From: Sinohyriopsis cumingii
Lineage: Eukaryota > Mollusca > Bivalvia > Unionida > Unionidae
Direction: 5' to 3'
Assembly (NCBI GenBank): GCA_028554795.2
Contig: CM068831.1
Coordinates: 31,608,644-31,672,643, forward strand
DNA: 64,000 nt
Below are positions 1 through 9,267 of this stretch, piece by piece. Within the stretch, counting starts at the first letter, position 1. Every line of letters begins with the position of its first letter. The translations under genes were made by a program, and so were the position numbers. Below the pieces are notes generated by a model that saw only the letters and a program-made list of their open reading frames with translations, was not told the DNA's origin and made no database searches.

Positions 1-870
1 GGAATTGGTCTTTTGTCTGGTTTAAAATATACAAAATCCAATCATACCTACTTTGTATGTTTTCTAATTTTATATAATTAATGCAAATTGCTCCATCTTT
101 TAAAATGGTATCTGTCGATTTCTTGTTTGTTAAACTGATGTATAAAGATGATTAGTACATAGCTTTTAACCACTGTGTATATGTCTGTATGTATGTGCGT
201 TTGTGAGGTCAAACACATTTCGACAAATTTCAATCAACAATAATTATAAAGATGAATTTGAACAACCATCTTCAATCATCTATTATGCTCAGAAACTACC
301 ATCATATATTTCATAGTTCATCATTCTGTTTGTCTAAATATTTGGCTTAAACATCTTTTACTGAGAAAATGTATACATTGCACATATATTGAAAACAAGT
401 TTTCCGGCTTAATGGTCCCCTTCCATTGTGGAAGTATATGTTTTGATTATAGTCCTGAAATCAGATTCCTTTTCTTAAATTTCCCCTGGATCACTGTTAA
501 TTTTATAACTTTATGAAAATTAAATGTAACAACGCAAGAATTTCTTCTTTGGCGAGTTAGTTTTTCAAGTTATTGGTATACGTCACTTCCGCATTACACA
601 TAGAGCAGGCAAGGCCTGCGTTAAATTTCGTTAGGGAAATACGTTTAGAACCAATTACTTCATAACAATATAAAATTATGCTAATAAGCAATACGGGGTT
701 TTCAAATATGGATCATTCAAAAATAAGTTTAAACAGAAACCTTTGTCTATTACTTTTAAAATCGATAAACGACATCGTCGATTTGGTCTGTAGATCCTCT
801 TTTGTTTTGGGAATATTCAGCCTGATGCATTTTTCTGTGCACGATGGCATTGTATGCATGAATTCAGATA
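1..870. other. Unannotated AT-rich stretch
   Basis: I see no repeat, splice-supported exon or convincing coding frame here. The only open frame (678-881, plus) has low-complexity, AT-driven composition and no splice context, so it is not called. Confidence 0.5.
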
Positions 871-1221
871 AGTCATTTTAATTACCTATCATATTTCAGT
901 CAAGTGTATTGTGCAAGTAATTTTAATTACCTATCATATTTCAGTCAAGTGTATTGTATAAGTAATTTTAATTACATATCATATTTCAGTCAAGTGTATT
1001 GTATAAGTAATTTCAAATACCTATCACATTTCAATCAAGTGTCTTGTATAAGTAATTTCAAATACCTATCATATTTCAGTCAAGTGTATTGTGTAAGTAA
1101 TTTTAATTACCTATCATATTTCAGTCAAGTGTCTTGTATAAGTAATTTTATCATATTTCAGTCAAGTGTCTTGTATAAGTAATTTTAATTACCTGTCATA
1201 TTTCAGTCAAATATCTTGTAT
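871..1221. repeat. 45-bp tandem repeat (minisatellite), about 8 copies
   Basis: Units begin near 871, 916, 961, 1006, 1051, 1096, 1141 and 1178. Each contains the words AATTACCTATCATATTTCAG and TCAAGTGTATTGTATAAGT with a few substitutions; the unit at 1141 has lost about 8 bp. Because 45 is divisible by three, the array stays open on the plus strand and gives a spurious 15-residue peptide repeat. Each unit also carries the string ATTTCAG, which looks like a splice acceptor, so the array offers serial decoy acceptors. I do not call it coding. Confidence 0.9.
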
Positions 1222-1556
1222 GCTTATGTAAAATATGAGATTTTCAAGTCAAAGAAACATCATGCAATATTGTGAATATATAAGTTATTTGAGACGTCAT
1301 GGAACTGCTACCACTAATGACCTTAATAAATGAATATATATCTCATCTTGGGGGATCAGTGCATGAATATGTATCATAACGAAGTCATTAAGTGAATGAT
1401 TAATTGGATTGCTGGTTTATTGTTTTATTGGTAAACTGCTTGAGAAAAATTGATTATAAAGTTTTGAATTGGTCATTGCTTTCCTTTTGACCTTCGAATG
1501 CGCCTTCCATATGAAAAGAAACATCGACTATACCTCGCTTCGTAAACAATTCTTAC
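1222..1556. other. Unannotated intergenic or intronic stretch
   Basis: Nothing supportable beyond AT-rich sequence. If the minus-strand exon ending at 1557 is real, this is the start of its downstream intron. Confidence 0.4.
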
Positions 1557-1748
1557 CTTTTACCCCAATCATGTTACTAGAACTGTCACATACATAGTAA
1601 AGTTTGGAAAAAGAGAGTGGGTGAGATAACTTTAACCAAAAACCAATCGTTCGTATGAAGAATGATGAATCACGTTTTTGAAACTTTTCGTTAAACATGT
1701 CAACTGGATGTGCATTTAATGTAATTTTAATTGGCTCCTTTCTGAACT
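1557..1748 (-). CDS. Orphan internal exon, function not recognised
   Basis: Read on the minus strand, an acceptor (ATCGAGCAG) precedes position 1748 and a near-consensus donor (AAAAG then GTAAGA) follows position 1557. The exon is 192 nt and enters and leaves in phase 1, a symmetric class typical of shuffled extracellular modules. Its 64 codons are open and rich in aromatic and hydrophobic residues. Readable pieces include KEPIKITLNAHPVDMF, FIRTIGFWLKLSHPL and KLYYVCDSSS. The last resembles the Y-x-C of an Ig F strand, but the rest does not clearly fit that fold, so no family is assigned. No partner exon was found within 2 kb. A decayed exon from a larger gene is equally possible. Confidence 0.45.
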
Positions 1749-1749
1749 C

Positions 1750-2748
1750 TGCTCGATCATTTTTAAACAAGAAAGGTGTCATTTAAACATATCGCCTGCT
1801 AAAATGGTCCCGATACTAATGACCTATTGTAAGTGATATTTCTCCATTATACAGTAAATGCCGGCTTAATGAACGTTGGATCGCATACGACAAAGCACAT
1901 CTAGGATGAAATAGCCTTGTTCCGGTATGACGTAAGACGTAACTTGCGAAATGGAAATTATCCAAACTAGCTTATCTAGAGTACGTCTGTTCAGATCCGA
2001 GATAATCTAGACATATCCAAGATTATTAAGTTTTGATTTCGGGTTCCGGGAGTGAAGATAATAAGAAGCAGTCCATATCGCTCATCTTGCCCTCTTGTGG
2101 TGGTCATCGATGCACACAGAAATTGATATTTTATTTCGAAATTGTAGATTTTGGCGCTGAAAATCTGAGGGAACGATCATACTTCCGAACCTATCCCCAA
2201 AAACAAAAAAAAGTTACAATAATAGTATCATAAAAGAAGACCTGCTGAAAATAGCTTTAAATGAATCCTAAGTTCATACCCAAACCACATGTTTAATTCA
2301 TGAAACATCAAATTCAAGATATGAAAGACGGGTACCTAAAGTGATTACTTATGCCATTTTGGTACTATATTATTTAAATAAGAACGCATTTCTTTATTCT
2401 AAATGAGTTTGGAAAAATCAACTCAAAACGTAGTAACCATGAGAGAAAAATGACAATTAAATGTATAAATATGAACAATATTGTCCGCTCAGCATACTGA
2501 TTTGAGCAAAGGAATGCTTGACAAAAAGTCAGTTCTTCATGGGCATAAAATACGACAACAAGGAATGGATATGCTGTTTCTTTGATTAGTACTATATTCA
2601 TATGCATCGTGCCTTAATATGACGTATTATGTGTGATACAGAGACTTTAGGTGGTCCGAACCTCAAGGCTTATTGGTTTTTGCACGACCATTGAAGCAGA
2701 CGTACCGATATTGATCTTCACGGCGGTCATACTTTAAACAGGAATCAT
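1750..2748. other. Unannotated stretch
   Basis: Two short ORFs (2033-2233 plus; 2374-2607 minus) lack splice support and recognisable domains. Nothing else is supportable. Confidence 0.4.
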
Positions 2749-2992
2749 GTTGTTGTAGGGTTTAACGCCATTTTTCAGCACACCATAGGCTATTGATGGC
2801 GGCCAGTATTAATGGTGGAGGAAGAACCCGGGAAAACCCCGGAAAGAACCACCTATCCACGAGAAGCCACTGGCAAGCTTTCTCACATACCCACTTTGGC
2901 TGAATCCGAGACTCGAACCCACGCAGACAGAGGTGGGATGGCAGTGATCCGTAACGGACAGCGCTTTAGACCACTCGGCCACTCGGGGCCCC
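2749..2992 (-). mobile_element. SINE family 1 (tRNA-Leu/Ser-like head, CAA tail), near full length
   Basis: Read on the minus strand this starts GGGGCCCCGAGTGGCCGAGT, which gives a Pol III A box like that of tRNA-Leu or Ser. A B box (GGTTCGAGTCTCGG on the minus strand, complement of about 2908-2921) lies some 70 bp further on. A body rich in GGTTCTTTCCGGGG and CCTCCACCATTAATACTGGC follows, then the tail motif AAAATGGCGTTAAACCCTAC and a short CAA run. Five other copies occur in this window (6989, 8461, 15602, 20602, 43458), so the boundaries come from direct comparison. This copy has intact-looking A and B boxes. The ORF at 2812-3018 is an artefact of the SINE. Confidence 0.92.
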
Positions 2993-3169
2993 GAAACAGG
3001 AATCTATATGAAGGGTAAGGATTAAGGTCACCGTGTATACAATCCTTGTCAATGTGTTAATAATAAGGACTGAACCGCCTCATATTTTCCCTCAAATAAA
3101 TGGCAGATTTACTAAATCACCCCCCATGTCTAGTAATTTTAGATCTTATGGGTTCCCGTGAATGAGTAA

Positions 3170-3490
3170 TATCAGTTATCAAGCCAGGTCACTAGACTAA
3201 AAAGATTTTATGAAGGAGTTCAGACAAATGTGCTTTTGAATTTTTTGACAGCATATTTTCACTAAAATAACGCTATTAGAACTATGCACGTGGGGGTAGA
3301 TATTTTCGTAAATTGAAGGTTAAACCGTTCAAGGAATAACATGACACCTTAATTTCCTTTTCTAGTCTTTGTGTCTTATTATGCATTAGATTATGTTATA
3401 GAATCCATAACATGGATACAATAACACGGAAAATGCTCTTCCGGTTACAACAATATGCGCTTTAATCACTTTGTTCTCCCTGGCGTAAGC
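3170..3490. repeat. Local direct duplication, copy 1
   Basis: This matches 3880-4185 in the same orientation. Shared words include TTGAAGGTT.AACCGTT.AAG, GAATAAC.TGACACC and ATAACACG.AAA.TG.TC, in the same order and at similar spacing. The copies are clearly diverged, so the duplication is old. Function unknown. Confidence 0.7.
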
Positions 3491-3654
3491 AACTGGGATA
3501 AAAAGTTTAAGAAGTAGTCCCGTGACCAGCTTTAATATATAGGCCTATTTATACATTAAATAGTAAATGCAGACTTACACGTATGAGTCCTATACCTTAT
3601 ACGGTACAATACAAACAAAATATGATGATAGTGTCATGTGATTTGCCAAAGTGA

Positions 3655-3690
3655 AAACACACACACGCACACATATGCACGCACACAGAA
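3655..3690. repeat. Interrupted CA-rich tract
   Basis: An imperfect ACACACACGCACACATATGC run. Simple sequence with no other signal. Confidence 0.7.
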
Positions 3691-3879
3691 AAAAATCGGT
3701 TATCAGAGATAAAATAGGCCGGTCTTCGATTACTACGTTTTCATTGTTAGTTAGGTACCTTTTGTTGTTTTAGAAGCAGATTACCTGACTTTTAACAAGG
3801 AATCTGTTTAGACTTGATGAGTGCCCTGTGTCAAAGCCACGTAATTCCTCGCGTGACCGAAACATTTCAGACTTCATGA

Positions 3880-4185
3880 ATTCCACGTGCCAACTCAGGT
3901 GATAACACTTAACAAAGATTTGTTAAAGGTGCTCTGGTAAACTTAAATTAGCTGCCACTATATTTCTTGCCTCAAATAATGCTGTCGACACAATGCAGCC
4001 GTGGTTAAAAGTGTCGTAAAACGTTGAAGGTTGAACCGTTTAAGGAATAACTCGACACTCCACTCTGTTAAATTCTTTCTCTATGCAGTAGCCTTTGTTT
4101 CTGAGTAAGTATTGGGATATGTATAGAGACCATAACACGAAAACTGTTCATCCTTTTATGCTTTATAATTTTGTCCTTCGTAACT
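3880..4185. repeat. Local direct duplication, copy 2
   Basis: Partner of 3170-3490, about 700 bp downstream and in direct orientation. It ends just before the AT microsatellite at 4203. The homology is seen in ordered short matches rather than long identical blocks. Confidence 0.7.
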
Positions 4186-4202
4186 AAGAAATAGCTTGAG
4201 TC

Positions 4203-4260
<58 letters not shown>
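4203..4260. repeat. (AT)n microsatellite
   Basis: Pure AT dinucleotide run directly left of the GC-richer LINE sequence. Peptides of alternating Y and I predicted over it are artefacts. Confidence 0.97.
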
Positions 4261-4265
<5 letters not shown>

Positions 4266-5650
4266 TTGGAACATGTCGTGCCTTCCCAAGGGTATTTCAT
4301 CCTCTGATTCTCAACTCTCACCTGTGGCTCCTAGTAGCTGTTTGTAAACTACAGCGGCCACACACCGGGAAACAGCTTCGACTGGCGGGCTAAACCTGGT
4401 GAGGGTAGCCGGTAGGTCTCGAGCCCTCCGGTGATTTTAGGGACTTACTCAACCCAGCATACGAAGGCTGCTCCGGCTGACTGAGCGGAAGAGATCAATC
4501 AGAAGATCCAACGGCCACGAAGGCGGTTCAGCAATGCACTAGGGAGTGCAGAGGGAACATCCGAGTACAAACGAAGACCTGGCCATACACTGCAGCCAAA
4601 GAATTTGCCAGCCGTAACGAGTTATCATACCACTGGACTCCGACTTCTGCGGCCGAGAGGGTGAGGTTGCTCCAGCGCAACAGCTTCTTCACCATAATCT
4701 CCTTCACGCACAGGTCTTTTTGTCTAACGCTCTTCATTCAAACCCCTGCTCCTCTTTCTTTCTAATCTTCGCATCGTCAAAGTCCAACGGCAATGGCAGA
4801 GGGACGAAGCGACAGGTAGAGCTTACTACTGGGAATCGTAGTTCCAAACCTACACGGAGGCAGTCTGTGGACATTTGGTCGTTTTTTTCTTCTTTGAACC
4901 AGGAGAGCAAAGAAGTCCGGCAGCACCCCAAGCGACTGAGCAGCCCCGTTTAAGTCAGCACTGCTTACCCTAGAAAGGGAAGTGACTTGAAAAGGTGTCC
5001 TAACAATTTCCTCTCCTATAAACTGACAGGTCGGTATCCGCGGTTGGGAGTTAACCCTTAATGCGGTCGACACATTGAGCGTAAACAAACCAAGTTCATT
5101 CTCGGCACATGGGACGTACACACACTCATGGACAAAGAAGATACACCAAGGCCTCAGAGAAGAACAGCCATCATAGCCAGAGAACTGGGCCTATACAAGC
5201 TTGACATTGCCGCTCTTAGCGAGACTCGTCTAGCCGAACTAGGATCTGTCTGCGAACACGAGGATGGCTACACCTTCTTCTGGTAGGGGAAAACAAAAGA
5301 TGAACAAAGAATCTAATAAGTCGGTTTTGCAATTCGTACTGCGCTTTGCGTCAACTCCCAGTGGTTCCTACGCATGTAAATGAACGCTTGATGAAACTCC
5401 GGGTCCCCCTTTCTAAGTCACGATATATTACCATCATCAGTTCTTATGCCCCCACGTTGACCAGCAGCGAAAAAGACAATGAGCCTTTCTACGAAAGTCT
5501 CGATGCCCCCAGCTTGCAACAAACTCGTCGTGCTTGGCGATTTTAACGCCCAAGTGAGCCACGACTACGAAAGTTTGTATGGAGTATTGGGACAGCATGG
5601 AGTCGAAAAAAGAACACGGATGGACTGCTTCTACTGTCTTACTCTGAGTC
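4261..5650 (+). mobile_element. LINE (non-LTR retrotransposon), 5' part only, with AP-endonuclease domain
   Basis: The segment is clearly GC-richer than its surroundings. From about 5076 the broken plus-strand translation follows an apurinic-endonuclease domain: FILGTWDVHTLMD, then RRTAIIARELG, IAALSETRLAELG (containing the catalytic-type SETR), GYTFFW, ERLMKLRVPLS, IIISSYAPT-like, and LGDFNAQ at about 5535-5555 (the GDFNA motif). It ends near HGVEKRT. Frameshifts and stops separate these pieces. The style is that of endonucleases often annotated as craniofacial-development-protein-2-like (RTE-type), from memory. Sequence from 4261 to about 5075 probably includes the element's 5' leader. No RT follows: the match stops at 5650, where LTR-like sequence begins. 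A 3'-truncated LINE is unusual because target-primed insertion normally removes 5' ends. Confidence 0.8.
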
Positions 5651-6290
5651 TGTGACAATGGTATTCCCCATGTAAAACTTGACCTAACTGATGTTTGCCA
5701 TATTGTTTATTTTAATTTTAGTAATCGACTTTGTATTATTGACAACTTAGATTGTTTAAGAAACAAACTTTTAACCATCATCCTGGTTCTATTTTTGTAT
5801 CTTAGCTTTTGATAAAATTTTGTTTTCTTGAGAAATCGGTCAATCTTGCATTAACATCTTTAGCATAATCACATTGCTGTGTTCAGTATTTCATTTAAGT
5901 GGATTTATTTGTTCAAATTATTATTCACTGGAAACGTAAGTGCTCATAAACAATACTCTTGGACAGAAACATTAATTTGGAATTATAATGAATTCAGACA
6001 AGAACATTTTTGGATTATATTATTGTGATACTTAAAAAGTACGTCGCCTCAAAAGACTATTAATACATCGCCACAGTCCAGGTCACCTACACATAAGCAT
6101 ATTCGAGACTATAGGCACAACAACACATTCAAAATTGGAACTTATTTGGAATACAGTCGACATTTCAGTTGGAACTTTATAGTTTTGGACTCGTGATAAA
6201 TCTTTTTGGACAATTTAGGAATTATATCACAATAATGTTAGTAATTTTGCAAAATTTGTTGGTTGTCGCTCCTTTCTGTTTTTTAATTTG
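5651..6290 (+). mobile_element. LTR-like segment (solo LTR candidate) of a Ty3/gypsy family
   Basis: Aligns by eye with 11763-12595 (plus), 20010-20590 (minus) and more loosely 34720-35290 (plus). Shared landmarks in order are CTTGACCTAACTGATG near the left end, CTGGAAACGTAAGTGCTCAT, GGATTATATTATTGTGATAC, a GGACTTGTGATAAATC-like block, and TTTTGCAAAATTTGTTGG near the right end. It begins with TG exactly where the LINE match ends. Two of the partners sit inside or beside Ty3/gypsy coding remnants, which is why I call it an LTR. No internal coding region follows on the right, so it is either solo or truncated. Confidence 0.6.
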
Positions 6291-6316
6291 GTATGTATGT
6301 ATGTATGTATGTATGT
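6291..6316. repeat. (GTAT)n microsatellite
   Basis: About six copies of GTAT immediately after the LTR-like segment. Confidence 0.95.
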
Positions 6317-6321
6317 AATTT

Positions 6322-6448
6322 TCAAACCTCACCCTACGCCAGTCATATAATTTTCCCACCCAACCTTACGCCAGTCATGACATTTTCGCACCTCACCGTA
6401 CGCCAGTCGTAAAAGTTTCACCCCCTCACCTTACGCCAGTCATATATT
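6322..6448. repeat. 32-bp tandem repeat, 4 copies
   Basis: The core TACGCCAGTC occurs at 6335, 6367, 6399 and 6432, each preceded by a variant of CCTCACC and followed by an ATATAATTTTC-like spacer. The short palindrome-free, GC-rich cores alternate with AT spacers. It lies next to the LTR-like segment; whether it belongs to that element is unknown. Confidence 0.85.
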
Positions 6449-6970
6449 TGCGACTGTCGCTGCCACATTACCACAAACATCGTCTCATCAAAAGATAGAA
6501 TGTAAACAAAATGTCGCAACTAGTGCAAAATGGGTAGTTTTATTGTTGGAAACATTCATTACGGGTAATTGACAGTATGTACTAGCATTACTTTTACTTG
6601 TATATTTCTATTTGATCAGGTGACTGACTTCTGTGGCGACGGTTGAGGGACCTCCCCATGTTAAAAAGCAGTGAAGTTGTATGTTTACCGACACGATTGT
6701 TGCATTTTAACTGTAGTGAAAGCGAATATTTTCACCAAAATACTTGGACAAAATTAATAATTAAGTATACAGCTAAAGGTTTACATGTATATTCAATATT
6801 TGAAAGAAATACCAGTTTCAAATATCATACATAAGAGTATATTTACATATCAACATATCTGGTAAAGAGTGGGGTCATTAGGTGGATAACGATTTAACAT
6901 ATTAACTTACACGCATAGTGAGGAAAAGTGGGGTAAAAAGAGGAATAACGTTACTTTCAGTTGAAGGTAT
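6449..6970. other. Unannotated stretch
   Basis: No repeat or exon that I can support. The short ORF 6643-6834 has no splice or start support. Confidence 0.4.
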
Positions 6971-6988
6971 GCTACTACTACTACTACT

Positions 6989-7128
6989 GCCAGTAGCTTC
7001 TCGTGGGTCGGTGGTTCTTTCCGGGGTTTTTCTCCGGGTTCTTCCTCCACCATTGATACTGGCCGCCATGTATAGCCTATCGTGTGCTGAAAAATGGCGT
7101 TAAACCCTACAACAACAACAACAACAAC
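6989..7128 (+). mobile_element. SINE family 1, 5'-truncated copy
   Basis: Only the 3' half of the family-1 SINE is present: GCCAGTAGCTTCTCGTGGGT through TCCTCCACCATTGATACTGG and the tail motif AAATGGCGTTAAACCCTAC, then CAA repeats. The tRNA-like head with A and B boxes is missing, as expected from incomplete reverse transcription. CTA triplets lie on both sides (6971-6987 and 7128-7140), so it appears to have landed in or duplicated a CTA tract. Confidence 0.9.
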
Positions 7129-7155
7129 TACTACTACTACCACCACCACCACCAG
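7103..7155. repeat. (CAA)n(CTA)n(CCA)n trinucleotide tract
   Basis: The SINE tail runs straight into mixed CAA, CTA and CCA triplets. This is a clear case of a retroposon tail seeding a microsatellite. Confidence 0.9.
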
Positions 7156-7342
7156 CACTACAAAGACCAAGATCTCTCATCACATGATGTACCAGCAGAT
7201 CTTGTTCTATGCAGTTTGATAGGATTAAAAAGTGGAATAAACAACATAGACCCTAATCTGCTGGCGCACTATCAAGGTCTATTTTGTTTGTAGATGGATC
7301 CGACTTATACGAGAGTACAAACGATACTAGTAGTAGATACGA

Positions 7343-7343
7343 G

Positions 7344-7412
<69 letters not shown>

Positions 7413-7437
7413 GTTGTTGTTGTTGTTGTTGTTGTTG
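7343..7437. repeat. (ATA)n(TTA)n(TTG)n tract with perfect inverted symmetry
   Basis: An ATA run of about 30 nt is followed directly by a TTA run of similar length and then TTG triplets. The ATA and TTA halves are complementary, so a single strand could fold into an uninterrupted hairpin of about 30 bp. Confidence 0.92.
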
Positions 7438-7439
7438 AA

Positions 7440-8460
7440 GGAATGAATGGATAGCGGACAACACTGTTTTAGACTCGCTATTAATCATTATTATCCTATT
7501 ATCCTAGTAAGAATTGACCTATTAATGGTAAGAAAATCCGATAGTAAAAGAAAATGGCTACATTTCAAAAACAGCTTTTCGATTGATATTTTTGAATCGA
7601 TTAAGCGTAAATAGTAATTTTGAAAGAACGGAAAAAAGAAAGAAAGAAATATCTACACCTGACTTGTTGACAGGACTACAAACTCTCACACATGCATCAA
7701 TATTTATATGTTCTTTGAAACAGCGAATTTTAGTGTATGATCTAAGTAAAATACATAATTTCCAAGACAAACTTGAATTTGAATGGTAAGCCACTACAAA
7801 GTTTTGTCATTAAAACCATGTCTTGGTTACTATCAAAATGCCCGTATCTTTTTCGTATTACAGTATTTAGAACCCATAGTAAGATTAGCATCCACTCCCA
7901 AAATAATGGGCAAAAATGTAAAATTCTAACGTAACAGGCGCGTGAGTTCCAAAAGGTACACAGAGAGAAATTGTCTGCGTTTACTAGACTTTCACTGCTA
8001 TCGGATGACCTATGGCTTTAGCTTGTGGGCGAGAGCAACACCCATTTCATTGTAGACAAGATATACATTTTGGCACGGTGCTAATCCTATGAGATCTTGT
8101 AAAGGGGAATAAAAGACATTTGTATCAGCCATTGTTCAGGCTCTTTGTGAAATGAAGGTATTTTATTGCATGAAGTATGACGTATCGATGACTCGGGGTC
8201 AATTAGGTACATATATCGTTTCAATCTGCTCGCGTTTTGTTTATGTTTCGGATTTCGCCGATTTACACAACAGAATAGGGACATTATTACATCACAGGAC
8301 AATATTATTTTCTTCCACATATTTTTCTTCTTTGTATTTTGTTTCGATCGAAGAAATAAACTGTTTCAATGTCAATATTATTTTGGAGGCTTCTCTTACA
8401 GTTTATGCAAATATTTCTGAGTAGACAGAATTTCCTTTAAAAAGAAATGCAGCTCAAAAG
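7440..8460. other. Unannotated stretch
   Basis: Opposing open frames at 7558-7794 and 8087-8424 overlap on both strands. They look like ordinary AT-rich noise, without splice sites or motifs. Confidence 0.4.
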
Positions 8461-8720
8461 AAGGGTCCCCGGGCGGCCGATTGGTCTAAATCTCTCGCCT
8501 CTACTAATCTCTGCAATTTAACCTCTGTCCGCGAAGGTTCGAGTCTCGGAATTGACAAGCGTGGGTATGTGAAACAGCATGCCAGTGGCTTTCGGGGGGG
8601 GGGGGGGGTTGGTGATTCTTTCCTGGCGTTTCCCGCGTTCTTCCTCAATTATTGAAACTGACGCAACGTACAGCTTATAGTGTGCTGAAAAATGGCGTTA
8701 AACCCACAATAACAATAAAG
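8461..8720 (+). mobile_element. SINE family 1, diverged full-length copy
   Basis: Head GGGTCCCCGGGCGGCCGATT (damaged A box), B box GGTTCGAGTCTCGG at about 8536-8549, a pure G run (8595-8609) replacing part of the body, then the tail motif AAAATGGCGTTAAACCCACA and an ACAATAA tail. It is more diverged than the copies at 2749 and 15602, so probably older. Confidence 0.88.
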
Positions 8721-8971
8721 AAGCAAAACACTCAAATAGACCAGATGATAATAAACGTTGCGTGCTTCTACATGAATTTTCGAAAAGATCAGCTACATTT
8801 TTAAAAGCATTTTGTAATAGTAGAAAAATCTTATATAGTTTGTGATTTAATGATAGTACTTTATCATTTAATTTACCGTAATATTTACAGAATGCTTAAA
8901 AAAATGTTTGTTCATATATTTAACTTTGGCTATTTTTATTACTGAGATTTATTTCTTATTCTTATTATATT

Positions 8972-9116
8972 GACTTGTAGGCCCTTACTTTCATTGCAGT
9001 GACTCGTAGACCCTTAATTTCATTACAGTGACTCGTAGACCCTTATTTTCATTACAGTGACTCGTAGACCCTTATTTTCATTACAATGACTCGTATGCAC
9101 TCATTTTCTGTATCTG
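8972..9116. repeat. 29-bp tandem repeat, 5 copies
   Basis: Units start at 8972, 9001, 9030, 9059 and 9088 and carry GACTCGTAGACCCTTA followed by TTTTCATTACAGT. Exact 29-bp spacing and little divergence imply recent expansion. The array sits at the left edge of the gypsy gag remnant. Confidence 0.93.
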
Positions 9117-9250
9117 GATTGGATATGAAATTAAACGAATTATATTATGAAAAAAAAAATGGAACTGGAATTAAGAAAGCTTAAGTTTCAGAAAGAAATG
9201 ATAGAAATACAGATTTAGAACAAAGAGAAGCGAATGCAAATGCAGAGGGA
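9117..9250 (+). pseudogene. Ty3/gypsy gag fragment, coiled-coil part (plus strand)
   Basis: Plus-strand translation gives a charged helical stretch (KMELELRKLKFQKEMIEIQI, then KEKRMQMQRERKR after a stop). This matches the heptad-like N-terminal region of gag in the same style of element as the minus-strand gag at 9268-10195. It is broken by stops, and it is joined to that inverted segment within about 20 bp. Confidence 0.5.
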
Positions 9251-9267
9251 GAGAAAGAGAACTGTAT

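Noticed and set aside
904-1182. 92-codon ORF with a 15-residue repeat
   Set aside because: Produced by the 45-bp minisatellite; no gene context.
2749-2992. Calling the SINE head a functional tRNA gene
   Set aside because: A and B boxes are present but the head does not fold into a full cloverleaf with a matched acceptor stem, and it is fused to a repeated non-tRNA body.
2812-3018. 68-codon plus-strand ORF, and a similar minus-strand ORF at 15588-15782
   Set aside because: Both are translations of the same SINE family in the antisense direction, which is why they share the start MVEEEPGKT.
4196-4393. ORFs of alternating Y and I (also at 14592-14889, 23447-23752, 24143-24348, 27283-27579, 34255-34630, 37723-37959, 51591-51929)
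   Set aside because: Translations of AT dinucleotide runs.
6322-6448. Regular repeats with spacers, CRISPR-like at first glance
   Set aside because: Only four units, the spacers are near-identical in type, there are no cas genes, and the sequence is eukaryotic. It is a minisatellite.
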